Position numbers and translations under genes: made by a program. Shown one piece after another: positions 33,434 through 45,572 of a stretch of 64,000 bases of DNA (its first letter is position 1; each line of letters opens with the position of its first letter). Origin of the DNA: Filosporella fistucella (taxonomy: Eukaryota > Ascomycota > Leotiomycetes > Helotiales); NCBI GenBank assembly GCA_030077755.1, contig JAQJZZ010000010.1, forward strand, positions 372,001 to 436,000, read 5' to 3'. Under the pieces are notes generated by a model. It worked only from the letters and a program-made list of their open reading frames with translations, was not told the DNA's origin and ran no database searches.

Positions 33434-34701
33434 ATGAAGCTCGCTATATCTATTTTCTCAGCTTGGATAGTCCCATATATGCTCCAGATCGCAAGTTGCT
33501 GTCTTTATAGTCAGAAACCTGGTAACCTTTTTTGGGAAAAGATGTGTTGGCTTGATCAAAATAATATCGGGTTCGATTCTGAAACAGCCTGTTCACAAGT
33601 AAGCAATCTCACATCGACAGATAATTCAGCATGAAGGCTAATCTAAATGCAAGTCATCTGATATACAAAGCTGCTCCCCTATGACCTTTACGAATCCAGA
33701 GCAAGGTCCTGCAAGTGAGCAACGATCACAATGTAAGCAAAGTGAAAACCGACACCCTCCAAGTAAAGGTACAACATTATCGCTAACCTGTAGTAGTCAG
33801 CCAAGTACCATATGAAGTACGACCCATACCAAATAAGGGCCTCGGACTCATCGCTAGAGTCCGTCTTCCTGCTGGATCCAAAATCCTCATAGAACCCCCT
33901 CTTTTCTCTGTCGCTATGCCAGAAATGGTTCCGGGGCAAGGCTTCCGATTTACAGAGATGGCTTCGAGTATCCAGGGCTCGTTTTCAGCTCTTGAAGCTT
34001 CTCAACAAGAAGAATATCTTAAACTCCATGAAGTGAGGTTCCCTTCTGAAGAGACCCAAAGCAGCCTCATGACCATATTTCGCTCTAATGCATACAATAC
34101 TGGAACATCACAAGTGGGGATCTTTCCGAAGATTGCTAGAATCAACCATTCTTGTAAGCCAAACTGTGGGAACTACTGGAGCGAGAAGAGAGGGGAAAGA
34201 GTCATATTTGCAATGCGAGATATCGAGGTGGGAGAAGAGATCACCGTTTCATATATTCCACTCTTGAAATCTATACAAGAGCGACATTCCAGACTGAGGC
34301 AATATGGATTTACCTGTGATTGTCCAGCTTGTCAGTCGAGCGAGAGTAGTATGAAGAGAGCCAAAATCGAGGAGATGATGACTGGGCTTGAGCAAATGGT
34401 TCACGCACCTAGCAAGAAGCTTTCAGTCAACAACAAGTTGATCACGAAAGCGGAGACGGTCGTCAAGATGTTGGAAGAAGAAGGTCTGGGTGATTATATG
34501 GCAAAAGCTAGTCACTACGCTGCGGTGTTCCATCAGAGACGGGGTAACTGGAAGGAGGCTAAATTATGGGCTGAGCGAGAGCTTGAAATTCACCGTTGGG
34601 CGGAAGACGATTCGGGAGAGGCACAGGAAACGACCGAATTAATTGATGAAATAAGTATGCAGGAGATGATGGATTTGCTCTCGTCGGACGGTTCTCTATA
34701 A
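33434..34701 (+). CDS. SET-domain protein with a hydrophobic N-terminal leader (about 383 aa)
   Basis: Three exons: 33434-33598, 33654-33732 and 33794-34701 (the last acceptor could be 3 nt later). The N-terminus 'MKLAISIFSAWIVPYMLQIA' looks like a signal peptide or anchor and is followed by a Cys-containing linker. The SET domain starts 'VPYEVRPIPNKGLGLIA' and includes 'IARINHSCKPNCGNYW' (the NHSCxPN cofactor/catalytic motif), 'GEEITVSYI' and a post-SET 'CDCPACQ' cluster. A helical C-terminal region follows, as in fungal 'SET domain protein 5' relatives (SMYD-like). These methylate lysines or are of unknown substrate. A leader peptide on a SET protein is unusual, and similar models exist in fungi; localisation is unproven. 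Confidence 0.85.
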
Positions 34702-35298
34702 TTTCAAGATCTCACATCTTCACAACGATCTTCTCTTCCTCTTCGTCTCTTTTGCGATTGTCACTCCCAAATCACCAATGCGCTTGCTCTAGCTCTGGGA
34801 TTATTTCAATGACCGGTTCGATCTCATGCTTCTCCACAGAACCAGCCCGTTTCTCAAAGTCAATCAAGCTTCCAAGATAGACAGCGGGGGAAGAACTTCA
34901 GCTGGCGGCAATTTCCGACAACCCCAAGAAGCCAAAAGCAAGCTGAACCGATGGCTTACCGTAGCGGAGCGGTCTCAACGCCTCTTGATCTTCGTTCATG
35001 GATTTTGTCAAATCGCATTGTCCAGTCTTCAGCCTTAGCACTACACCTCATGCACCAAGGAAATTCGATCGTAAGAAGAAATCTTTGATAACGTCCACCC
35101 CACTAATTGGTGTCACGATGATTCATGAAAAGACATTTCGGGTTGTAAGTAGAGACTACTTTCCTCCATACTTTCTGTCCCTTTTGAATTTGACGAAACG
35201 CTCGTTTCTTCGCACTTCCAGATTCCAGATTTCGAGTCTTCTCGAATTGATATCTCGGCAAGGAGGAGGACCCATTCCACACCCTTCAGACATCCAAA
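34702..35298. other. Intergenic, no supported gene
   Basis: Short frames at 34826-35038 and 34998-35402 lack motifs. Probable promoter of the gene at 35299. Confidence 0.4.
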
Positions 35299-36319
35299 AT
35301 GTCTGCTCCAAATGTCTACGATGTCGTTCCTCAGACTCCCACGTTACTACAATCCCCAGCCTTTTCACCCAGGTCAGCTTCAAGCACCCATATGCTATTT
35401 GAAAGTCATGAACCTATCAATCAAGCTGCTGTAGAAGCGGAGCAAGCAAGCCAGGTATTTCAATTGATCCATGGTTCACGGGGAGGCTTCTAAACGGCCA
35501 CCAGCTCCTCAAAACCAGAATTCGACAGATGCGTCTCGTTGCCCGTATCGCAACCACCTGTCTTGCAGCCGCGACTCTCGTCCTAGAAACCAAAATCATC
35601 TTTACCTATAATACAACACGTCTAATCCAGCGTAACAATCGTGGTCCATGGGCAAAGCAGACTTCTTTATGGCCTTCCATTATGTTGTTATCTGCATCTG
35701 GAGTAACTGTCATCATCGGCATTTTTATGATTTTAGCATATATCCGAGCTTCAGTCAGAGCAGCGAATAGAATCCATACTGTGCAGCAGACGGTGTCGAC
35801 AGCAGTAGAGTTCACGCAAGTGGTACTTTGGGTTACTGTCGCAATAATGTATAAGAAAGGAAAGACGGGAAAGGATCTTTGGGGATGGGCTTGTAGTCCT
35901 ACGGCACAGAAGATACAGGGGAGTTTTGATGGGGTGGTGGATTTCGAGATCACTTGTGGGGATGGAGTGAGTTGATTCCCTGCTTCTTTGCCTACAGAAT
36001 TGTGTTATATATGTGTATTAACCTGATGTAGAGTTCAAATTGGAGAATCAGTATTGCGAATGCGATATGCACGGTTTTTGGTTTGAGTATTTGGTGGTTC
36101 GTGTGGAAGAGGAGACAACATCAGAAATTGCGGGAAACACAAGAGGAACCTGTAAAGCACAAGCACAAGCAGAAAGCGAAATGTATTGTAGGTCAAACGC
36201 CGCAATTAAAATTAGAAATGGTTAGGACAATGGCTTCCAATGCAGATTCGAGGAAGGAAAAGAAGCAAGTCGTAAACACTCTGAGAGATAGACCAAAATA
36301 TTGTCTTACTCTCGGCTAA
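35299..36319 (+). CDS. Hypothetical four-helix membrane protein (about 301 aa)
   Basis: Three exons: 35299-35454, 35505-35966 and 36032-36319; introns gtattt...cag and gtgagt...tag. A soluble N-terminus of about 55 residues is followed by four membrane helices: 'LVARIATTCLAAATLVL', 'IMLLSASGVTVIIGIFMILA', 'TQVVLWVTVAIMY' and 'IANAICTVFGLSIWWFVW'. A basic, Lys/His/Gln-rich C-terminal tail follows ('KHKHKQKAK'). The topology resembles MARVEL-type or related fungal four-helix proteins, but no decisive motif was recognised. Probably plasma- or endomembrane-located; role unknown. Confidence 0.75.
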
Positions 36320-36866
36320 TCAGAAATGCAGATTGAAGCCTACCATAATACGAGGAGATCATCGCGAAGCTAGATTTATTTTGCACAACTTACAATATCA
36401 CTGCGAACATAATCCACGGTCGCTTTGGAGATATGCACCTGCAACAAAGCTCAGTATAGTCCGGAGTGCCACACAGAGTCAACTTTATAGAGCATTTGGA
36501 AATGACAATCCGTCTCCTTTCCCACTGATTACTGACAGAATGAAACGAGGGGAAAGACGAAGCAAATGCAGCCCCAAAATTATAGCGATCGATTCACTAA
36601 TTTTAGCAACGTGGCACGGCAATCTAGCGAGCGAAGCCTGAAAGCTTGCGCGAGATTGATGCAAGTCCCCCAATGTGGACATGATCTGACCCTGATGTGG
36701 CTCTGTAAATGTGGCTGAAGGATTCAGCAACCCCACTTCGCAGAACCAAGTTTCTTGCTTCTCTCAGCCCCAGCCACCTTGGTCACAATGATATTGAGCA
36801 GGTTATTCTGCTAAATCAATCACCAAACAGAGGTACGGCGGACATTATATACTAGCAATTTGGACC
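36320..36866. other. Intergenic, no supported gene
   Basis: Upstream of the NACHT gene; no coding signal. Confidence 0.4.
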
Positions 36867-39800
36867 ATGGATCCTTTGACGGCTTTCTCTGTGGCTGGAA
36901 CCGTCATCCAATTCGTGGACTTTGGGAGCAAGCTTCTTCTCGGAGCACATGAGCTCTACAAATCTGCTTCTGGAGCTCTGTCAGTAAATCAAGAGCTAGA
37001 ACTTGTCACAGCGGATTTACGTGGGGTCATTCGAAAGCTAGGTTCATTGACGGATGATTCTACGTCAGCACAAGATGCGGCTGAGAAAGAGCTCCAGGAG
37101 ACATTTTTGAAAATTCGCGATGAGGCTACACGGTTGGCTACGGAGTTGGCAACTAAGTTAGAGGGTCTGAAAGTGAAAGATGACTTGAAAGGTCATCGAA
37201 GAGCATGGGCTAGTCTTTTTAAAGCCATCGAAAGCGCCTGGAACAAGGATCAGCTGCACGAAATGAGGCTCAAACTCAAGTCGTTGAAAGAAGCTATGGA
37301 GACGCGACTTCTCTTTTCCTTGCGGTATTACTTCTCAACCCTGAAATCAGTACTACATTTCTCTTCAGCACTAACGTTTTTAGTGAACAATTTGATTTTT
37401 TATCTTTCAAAATGTCAGAAAGATTCGATGCTCTGGATCGGCAAACACAATATATAATATCAGCCCTGGTTGAGAATCGCAAGATCTCTGCAGCGAGGTT
37501 CTCTTATGATGCACTCGAACAGACGACAACTCTAAGTCAGCTACTGAGCAGAATGGAGCTTCAGAATCAACAAGAGCACCGCAAAACCCGTGCGATGATT
37601 GCCGGCTCAGCAGGTCGAGACATCATCCCGAGTACCGAGACACTAGATGTGCCAAAGGATGAAGAGGCTCAGATTCGAAAACTTGTCAGCAACAAGATTC
37701 TAGAAAGTCTACGCTTTGCAACAATGTCACAACGCTTTGATGAGGTTAGCGAGGCTTACCAAAAGACTTTCTCCTGGATATTTGACGAAAAAGTGGATGA
37801 CGAAATTCCTTGGACTAACTTTGCGGAATGGCTTCAGAATGGCGAAGGCCTCTATTGGGTGAAAGGAAAAGCTGGATCCGGAAAGTCTACGCTAATGAAA
37901 TACATCTTCGAAGATCCTAGGACACAGCGACTGCTTCAACTTTGGGCTTCTGACCAGCCCTTGTGTATTAGTTCATTCTTCTTCTGGAACAGCGGGACTT
38001 TCGAGCAGAAATCTCAGCAAGGACTTCTTAGAGCACTCCTCTTTCAAGTTTTCAACGATAACCCAGACCTAATACCCATTGCTCTACCTCTGGTATGGTC
38101 GAGAACATATACTCGGCTTGTTTCCGACAAAGCCGGGCTTGTCAACGATTCATGGAGCCTGAGACAGCTCAAAGATGGGTTCAAGCTTCTGGTGAAGCAA
38201 GATATGGTGCCCCTGAAGCTATGTTTCTTCGTTGATGGCCTAGACGAGTTCGAAGGCGATCATGATGAGATGGCTGAGCTGTTCAAGGATATCACTTCGC
38301 CAACAGTGAAAGTCTGCATATCAAGTAGGCCATGGATTGTCTTCGAAGAAAGTTTTCAGAGCTGTCCTGGACTACGACTTCAAGACTTAACTCGAAATGA
38401 TATCGAGATGTATGTTCAAGATATTCTTGCTGGAAGCCCGCCTTTCCAGAAATTAGTGAAGAAGGATCCTTCTTCGACCGGCAGTTTTGTCCAAGAGATA
38501 GTGGAAAAGGCGGATGGGGTGTTCTTGTGGGTCGTGCTGGTTGTTCGGTCCTTGCTTAACGGAATCAGGAACCGTGATTCTATTCCCGACTTGCAGACCC
38601 GCTTAAAGCGACTTCCACGAGAGTTGGAGCCTTTGTATGACCACCTGCTAGAGCTCATTGAACCCGGCTATTTTCCATGGGCCTCAAAAGCGTTCCAGGT
38701 ATTGAAACTGTCTCAAGAGCGCGAAGTTACTTTGCGGGGTACTTATGGGCTCGAAGGAAAATCAGATGGTTCGGAATCTCTATCGATACTAGGTCTTCAG
38801 CTTGCTCTCGACGAAGAGGTTGAGCTTACTACAGTACAAAATTGGAGTCAACAGCAACTTGACCAAATGTGCGAGGACGTAGCTTTTCAATTGACAGCAA
38901 GATGTGGTGGGCTGTTGGAGACTTGGAGCAGCGGATCTGGGATAGGACCTGATTCTAAAATCCATTACCTTCATCGTACAGCACAGGACTACCTGGCAAA
39001 ACAAAATGTATGGGACGATCTTCTCTCACATGCCCCGGCAGCTACATTCAATACAGATATGGCACTTTTCAGATCGTACGCGTACCAATTGGGAGTGAAA
39101 TCTTGCGTGTCAGCAAAACCATCGACTTGGGCGTATACATCGGCACATTATGCTCTGGCACATGCACACTTCGCCGAAGCGACACCGCTGAAAGTTTCCG
39201 AAAAGGCCTTAAATGATCTGGATACGGCCATGACAGCATGCACAAAGTCGAATATTCGCCTGCATGCCACGCACTGGAGTCATTCAATTACAAAGTCTCG
39301 AGCGCTGGAACCAACTTCTACATTCTTGCCAGTGGCGGTTATATACGGACTAGTCAGCTATGTCGCGAGCCAAAAGGAGAAATACAAGACATCACCAGAT
39401 GATAAAACAGCAGTTCCATTGCTCCACTACGCCATCCCAGTCTCCGACACACGACCTTTTTTCCCACCTCCTCAACCTGCCATGGTAAAACTGCTCCTCT
39501 CCACGAAACCAGATGTGTCTCTCATCTACAAAACCATGAGTCCCTGGCACCAAGCACTCTCCTACGCCCATGCCCAACAAGAACGCAGCGATCCTTGGGA
39601 AGAACAAGCTCATCTTCTTGAGATCATTTCGCTCATGCTGAAAGCGGGCGCTGATCCATGGAGTAATGTTGAGACGGGCGGACATATATTCTCTGTGAAG
39701 AGGCTGTTACATGATGTGAGAGAGGATAGGAATGTATTGCCTTTGGAAGATAAAGATCCAGAGGTACAAGCACTTTCGAAGGCGCTTGATGAGGCGCTGA

Positions 39801-39892
39801 AAAATAATAATGCGACGGGGAATCGACTGGTGCTTCCTCCCGATCCGAAGAAATCTAGACGGAGGAGTTTGAAGGCCTGGTTTAATAAATAA
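36867..39892 (+). CDS. STAND-class NACHT NTPase, fungal NLR-like protein (about 988 aa)
   Basis: Two exons: 36867-37324 and 37384-39892; the intron (gtatta...tag, 59 nt) lies near the end of the N-terminal domain. The N-terminus 'MDPLTAFSVAGTVIQFVDFG' and the following helices match the domain that precedes NACHT in many fungal STAND proteins. The P-loop is 'VKGKAGSGKST' (about residues 312-322) and the Walker B / NACHT motif is 'CFFVDGLDEF' (about 433-442). A winged-helix and helical region follow ('FPWASKAFQVLKLS' and 'IHYLHRTAQDYL'). I see no WD40, TPR or clear ankyrin array; the last 250 residues are helical and basic at the end. Such proteins act in allorecognition or innate-type responses; the trigger and output here are unknown. 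Confidence 0.9.
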
Positions 39893-41147
39893 ACACGCTC
39901 TAGAAAAGTGGTTCACGGATAGATAGACATAGAAACTCTTGAGCTTGATTTGTTCCAAGATGATATGTGCTTTGACATTTATTATCTCCTGCTTCTCAGA
40001 TATTGCGGGGTATGCTGGGGTTTCTGAACACAAAAGGGATTTTTGTTAGTGATCAACAGCCTATATTATTAGCGGGCTCCTCTTGACATAAAGCCAAGAA
40101 GCTGTTAGTCAGGGGAGCATTAGCGAGGTGAAGCCTAGAAACTCTACTGGTATCTTTGACATTCTAGGCTTGTAGAATGAATGGTGAACTCAATAATCCC
40201 TCGGAACGCCGGAGTGCTATTGAAAGCGCAGACTTTATTCAAAATCAACGATATCAAGTATTTGCATTTATATTTTTGGAAGGACAAAGACATGACTTGG
40301 GATACTTTATAATAAGGCTCATTAAATATGCTGTTTTGTACTTCTGTACCTTGATTTCAAGCATAAGCACTCGGGAGCCGCCGACCGCACCCTGTAAAAA
40401 TGTCAGAAGCTTGACCCCTAGGCGAGAGCCCTCTCTACCTTCCGGTCTGTAAATACTTTGTACGAGTATTTGTACAACATCAACAACCCTCCCGATATAT
40501 TGATGCTATCCCATTATCGAACAGATCACTTGATTAAATATCACGTAGTTGGAAATACGAAGTAATATGCTGTGCTACACGAATATCCGCATGCTGCAAC
40601 ACATATATCGGATGATGCCACTGCATAGCGCACGATAACCTAGTCTTGCCTTCAACTCCCTGTAAGCGCCACCGTTAAACCGCAGCCCCTCTCCTTGGCT
40701 CTCTGCTTCCAAGGCCCCAAAATCTCTTATCAATCTTGGCTCCTTCCCTCTTGAGCCACCTACCACAAACTGGCGATCGAGAAATAAGTTAATTCTACTT
40801 CCCTTCTCCTCTCGAGCCTCTCAAATGCAGGTTTTACAGCCTCTTGTTCTTGGCTGCAGTGCGCATATGATGTTGATCCTAACATATATTTCGACATCGC
40901 CGGAGCTGTTCTACAAACAGCAACCCGTTTACATATGCCTGCTTCCCTAGCTAAGGTACCTTCCGGCTTTGGGGTCGCTCATCATGGGAAGTCACTTGGC
41001 GGTTGATTGGGATGGGAAAGCTACCCTGAGCTCTTGTGCTTGGGCAAGAGCTCGTAATTATTTGTGATGCTATATAAAGAATCGACAATCCCGCCAGGTT
41101 TAACCCTCACCCCTCTCTGAACTCACCTCCTTGGGCCATCTCTCACC
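39893..41147. other. Intergenic, no supported gene
   Basis: 1.25 kb with only short, motif-free frames. The last 100 bases contain a TATA-like tract (ctatataaag near 41071) and a pyrimidine-rich leader before the ATG at 41148. Confidence 0.5.
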
Positions 41148-42753
41148 ATGAAGTTCTCATCATATACTAGTGTTTTCCTCTCGCTCGCTGCGATCAGTGA
41201 AGCTGCGCCTTCTAAGCGTCAAGCTCTCCCTCTTGTTCAATCTGTAAGTCATCTGAGTATGTCACAGAGAGGACAAATGGCTAATTATTACCGCTCCAGA
41301 ACCAATTGAGAAGAGTCTTGCTCCGCTCCGAGCTTCTCAAGAAAGGAAACATCCTCCAAGATTTCGCATATGCCACCCCAAATCGAAATCGTTACATTGG
41401 AACTCCAGGACACAATGCAACCGTCAATTACCTTGTTAATACCCTCACTGCGACTGGATACTACGATGTTTCAGTACAGCCTTTCACTGTCCCAGATGCA
41501 TCTGCTAGCTTGAGCGTGAATGGTGTGTCATATGAGGTTTTGCCAATGACATTCACAGCTGCTGGTAGCCCCTCAGCTCCAGTTGTTGCTGTAGCAAATC
41601 TTGGATGTGATGCTGTGAGTTTGATTCCCGATTGTGAAGAAACTCTGCTAACCCCCGCGTAGGCCGATTATCCAGCTACTCTTGCAGGAAACATTGCTCT
41701 GATCAGCCGTGGAACTTGCTCTTTCCAGTCCAAGGCAACCTTTGCCAAGGCAGCTGGCGCAGTTGGAACTCTCATCTACAATAACGTCGAAGGTGTTCTT
41801 TCAGGAACACTTGGCGTGGAGGGTGATTATGCACCAACAATTGGTCTTCTTAAAGCAGATGGTCAGGCAATTCTTGCTCTGCTAACCAGCGGGACTGCTG
41901 TTACTGCTGACTTAAATGTTGACCTGTCTGAGATTCTCACGTATGTTCCCATCTTCTTATTTCGTACCTGCCAGAAGCTGACTGCAGTAGATATAACGTC
42001 ATTGCCCAAACCAAAGGGGGTGACAAGGAGAACGTCCTTGCTCTCGGTGCTCACACCGATTCAGTTACCCAAGGTCCAGGTATCAACGACAATGGATCAG
42101 GTTCCATCGGTATCCTCGAGGTTGCCCTCCAACTCACCAAATTCTCCGTCAACAACGCTATCCGGTTCGGTTGGTGGTCAGGAGAAGAGGAGGGACTTCT
42201 CGGAGCTACATACTATGTTGAGAACCTTTCTGCCGAGGAGAGAGAGAAGATCAGATTGTATCTCAATTTCGACATGATCGCATCACCCAACTTCATCTAC
42301 CAAATCTACGATGGAGACGGATCCGCTTTCGGTATCTCAGGAGCTCCTGGATCCGCCGAGGCTGAGAAGTTGTGGGAGGATTACTTCAAGAACGACGCCG
42401 ATATTGCCACTGCACCGACTGCTTTCGACGGTCGATCAGACTATGGCCCATTCTTGGACGCAGATATTGCCGCAGGTGGCTTAACCAGTGGAGCTGATGA
42501 GGTCAAGACTGCTGAGGACGTTGCTATCTGGGGTGGAACCGCTGGTGCCATCTTGGACCCTAACTACCACACTGCTCGTGACACTGTTCAGAATTTGAAT
42601 GTTGGTGTCTGGGTACAGCTTACTAAGGGTATTGCTCATGCTGTTGCTACTTATGGCAGAAGTTTTGCCAGCTTGCCACCTAAGACGAAGAGAAGCGTTG
42701 AGAAGAGAGAGGCTGTTGCTTTCAAGCGTAAGGGTGGTAAGTGGTTGGAGTAG
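41148..42753 (+). CDS. Secreted M28 aminopeptidase with PA domain (about 483 aa)
   Basis: Four exons: 41148-41243, 41300-41614, 41663-41940 and 41991-42753. A signal peptide ('VFLSLAAISEAAP') and a short 'KR' processing site precede the mature enzyme. A protease-associated insert ('ALISRGTCSFQSKATFAKAAGA') lies before the metallopeptidase core. Zinc-binding residues are visible in order: His in 'LALGAHTDSV', Asp in 'GINDNGSGS', Glu-Glu in 'WWSGEEEGLLG', Asp in 'YLNFDMI' and His in 'NYHTARD'. The set is complete, so activity is expected. It resembles fungal leucine or aminopeptidase Y-type enzymes that release N-terminal residues from peptides outside the cell or in the vacuole. The Lys/Arg-rich C-terminal tail is unusual and may be trimmed. 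Confidence 0.93.
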
Positions 42754-43253
42754 ATAGCTCATATGTGGATAGAACATGGCATAAAAGCTTTTATTTAATG
42801 TATGATATTATGACATCTATTTTCGACTTGACTGAAGACTTTCTGCCCTGAAATTGTGATTTGGTGAAGCGATTTGGTTAGTGGTGAAATGTAGCGGAGC
42901 GCTGACAATTGGAAGCTCTCGCAGAACCACCTACTTAGCGATACAAAGGATTATATGAAGCTAATCCCACGATTTTCAAATGGGATATAAATGATCTGAT
43001 ACTGAATTATCAAAGTCGTGATATAATAAATAATACCTAATCCAATGGTGGGGTAAACACGTGAACTGCGGGGTGATCGGCAGAAGCACGCAATTATTGT
43101 GCTGGCGGACATCATGGCTACCTAGGTAAAGGTAGGTAAGGTCCCTTATGTAACTTCTCTTAATGAATCTCATAGTTTACATACCTATTACCTTAAGAGA
43201 CACAGTTCAGACTTGAAATTAGTTTCGTCACTCTTCACTTATAGCCCCTCATC
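42754..43253. other. Intergenic, no supported gene
   Basis: 3' region of the aminopeptidase and promoter of the dioxygenase. No features seen. Confidence 0.4.
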
Positions 43254-44754
43254 ATGTCTCAGACTCAAACCAAAATTCAGCTCAAGCAGCCAGATATCTC
43301 ATACCATCCAGACTTTCAAAAATACCAACTTCGTAGCGAGAAGATAAAATCTCAGAATGCACATGTTAAGACTTTGCCTGAAAACTTTCCAGAGCAATTG
43401 ACAGGTCCTCTTGTTTGGGAAGGACAAGATTTCACAGATGAGAAAGAGTGGACTTTGGTATTGACCAGTGACCACCTGAGAGAAATCGATGAAGCTTTGA
43501 AGTATTTTGAATGTAAGTTCTACTCTTACAAATCTAAGACTCAGGATTGATGAAATCACAGCTCTAAACTTGCACTTGGGCCACGTCAATCAAACAACCT
43601 TTCCCCTCCCAACCCTTTCCCCCATCCTCCGCTCACACACCGAGATCCTCCATTCCGGCCGCGGATTCTTCGTCCTCCGCGGCCTTACCCCAGATTCCTA
43701 CACCATGTCCCAAAACATCACCATCTACACCGGCGTCTCCTCCTACATCGGCTCCATCCGCGGGCGTCAAGACACTGCTATCATCAATGGCCAAAGGCAA
43801 TCTAATATGCTAAACCATATTAAAGATCTCTCTCAAACAGCTGTAGCAGGCAAGATAGGAGCACCGGCTTACACGACTGATAAACAGGTGTTTCATACTG
43901 ATGCGGGGGATATCGTCAGTTTGTTCTGTTTGGGGGAGGCGAAGAGCGGGGGAGAGAGTAAGTTGGCTAGTAGTTGGAGGGTGTATAATGAGTTGGCGAG
44001 GACGAGGAAGGATATTATTAGGACGCTGAGTGAGGAGTGGGTTTTTGATGGGTGAGTTTTCTGTTTTCTTTTCTCTCTCATATATGCTACTTTCAAGAAA
44101 CTCATCGAAAACCCTATTGAAAATATACTGACCACTCCCCTCCCCCAGCTACGGCAACACCTCAAAACCCTATACCACCAAACCCCTCCTCTTCCACACT
44201 CCTTCTACTCCCTCCTCCCCAGAGAGGATTATAATTCAATACGCTCGTCGTGGCTTCACAGGATTTATGCATCTCCCGCGCTCGGAAAACATTCCTCCTA
44301 TCTCAGAAGCACAAGCTGAAGCTTTAGACGCACTGCATTTCCTAGCTGAGAAATATGCGTTGACGCTTGATTTTAGGAAGGGGGATGTGCAGTTTGTGAA
44401 TAATCTTGCCGTTTTCCATGCTAGGGATGGGTTTGTGGATGAGGTTGGGAAAGAGTGAGTTTTTCTTTTTATTAATCTCTTTCTTTTCAGAGAGGTTCTT
44501 TCTTATTTTGTGCTTGAATTATGATCTGCTTTTGCCTTTGGCTTTAAGCGGTGGGTTTATAGGGAAGGATATTGCTAATGTATGCGGGAAATAGGAGACA
44601 TCTCCTCAGACTCTGGCTTAGAAATGAAGAATTAGCTTGGGAGACACCGGAGAAATTGAGGGAGAGGTGGGATGAGCTTTATAAGGATGTTACGGTGGAG
44701 GAACAGGTTTTTGCGACGGAGCCGAGGATTAGAGGGGGTGCTGGGAAGGCTTGA
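43254..44754 (+). CDS. TauD/TfdA-type 2-oxoglutarate/Fe(II) dioxygenase (about 404 aa)
   Basis: Four exons: 43254-43512, 43562-44051, 44149-44454 and 44595-44754; phases agree throughout. The iron-binding HxD motif is in 'QVFHTDAGDIVSL', the distal His and the oxoglutarate-binding Arg are in 'ERHLLRLWLRN', and 'NNLAVFHARDGF' lies between, as in the TauD family. The N-terminus is a soluble 90-residue lead with 'FPEQLTGPLVWEGQDF'. Family members hydroxylate taurine, alkyl-sulfates, carnitine precursors or other small molecules. The exact substrate is unknown and the neighbours do not settle it. GC content is noticeably higher in exon 2 than in the flanks. Confidence 0.87.
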
Positions 44755-45045
44755 TTTTGGGTATGAAGGATGTTCTGAAGATCATTTGAGAGTGATGGGA
44801 AACGATAAACGGGTTACGGGTGAGAAGTTAAGTGCTCTTTGTTGGGGTTATATATTGAGAGATATAGGAAGACTGGGATTAGGAGAGTAAGCAAAGGTAC
44901 AGAAGCCAGAATGGGAACCGATTTTCGTCTTTAGTTTTCGCTTTCAAGCAATTCTTGAGAAAACGGCAACTGTTGAGAAAACATGTAGCGATCTACTGAG
45001 AATGAGCCGTCACGTGCTCTCGCGTTCTCACCCTGACCCAGATTT
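44755..45045. other. Intergenic, no supported gene
   Basis: 3' region of the dioxygenase gene; no coding signal. Confidence 0.4.
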
Positions 45046-45548
45046 ATGAATTTCGGTCGCGGAGAGGAGTATCTCCAACCCCGCCAATTTCCACGAGCAT
45101 CTCCAGCATCTCATTCTAATGCTTCGCAAACCTCATATATCCGCAACTTATGGTTGGAGGATACCAATCGCATAATTTTGCGTACTCACCTTCTCCTGCT
45201 TCGAATGCAATCGCCAGCGAAACTCTTCGAATTGCCTGCTCTAGCATCGCGACTCGATGCCTCAGACAAGTGGCTTTCCACCAAAACGTGCCCTGACGAC
45301 TTGTGGATCGGTGCATATAAGTGTTGATGAACCTACGAGAGGATGGATACCATGTGTTAGTTAGGGATGAATTGGTATTTTGGAATAGGAATCCAGGTCG
45401 TGTGGCAGATCGAGAGGAGAAGTGGGATGGTGATGGCATGAGAGAAGAGAAACCCACACAAACTTGGAGCATGAAAGGGACAATTGCGATGATGCACGAT
45501 AAACATGGTCAAAATGGACTGCCGTGGAAAGAGCATGATGTTCGATAA
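45046..45548 (+). CDS. Doubtful small gene or gene fragment
   Basis: Frame 45046-45327 ends 'LASRLDASDKWL' and 'DDLWIGAYKC', and a second frame from about 45320 continues with 'LREDGYHVLVRDELVFWNRN' to a stop at 45548. The two pieces read as one protein with a frame change near 45320. No intron with convincing signals joins them, so this may be a decayed gene or chance. It lies 24 bp from the 3' end of the carboxylase gene on the other strand. Confidence 0.25.
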
Positions 45549-45572
45549 TTTTCCAGCAATTTCAATTGGCTC

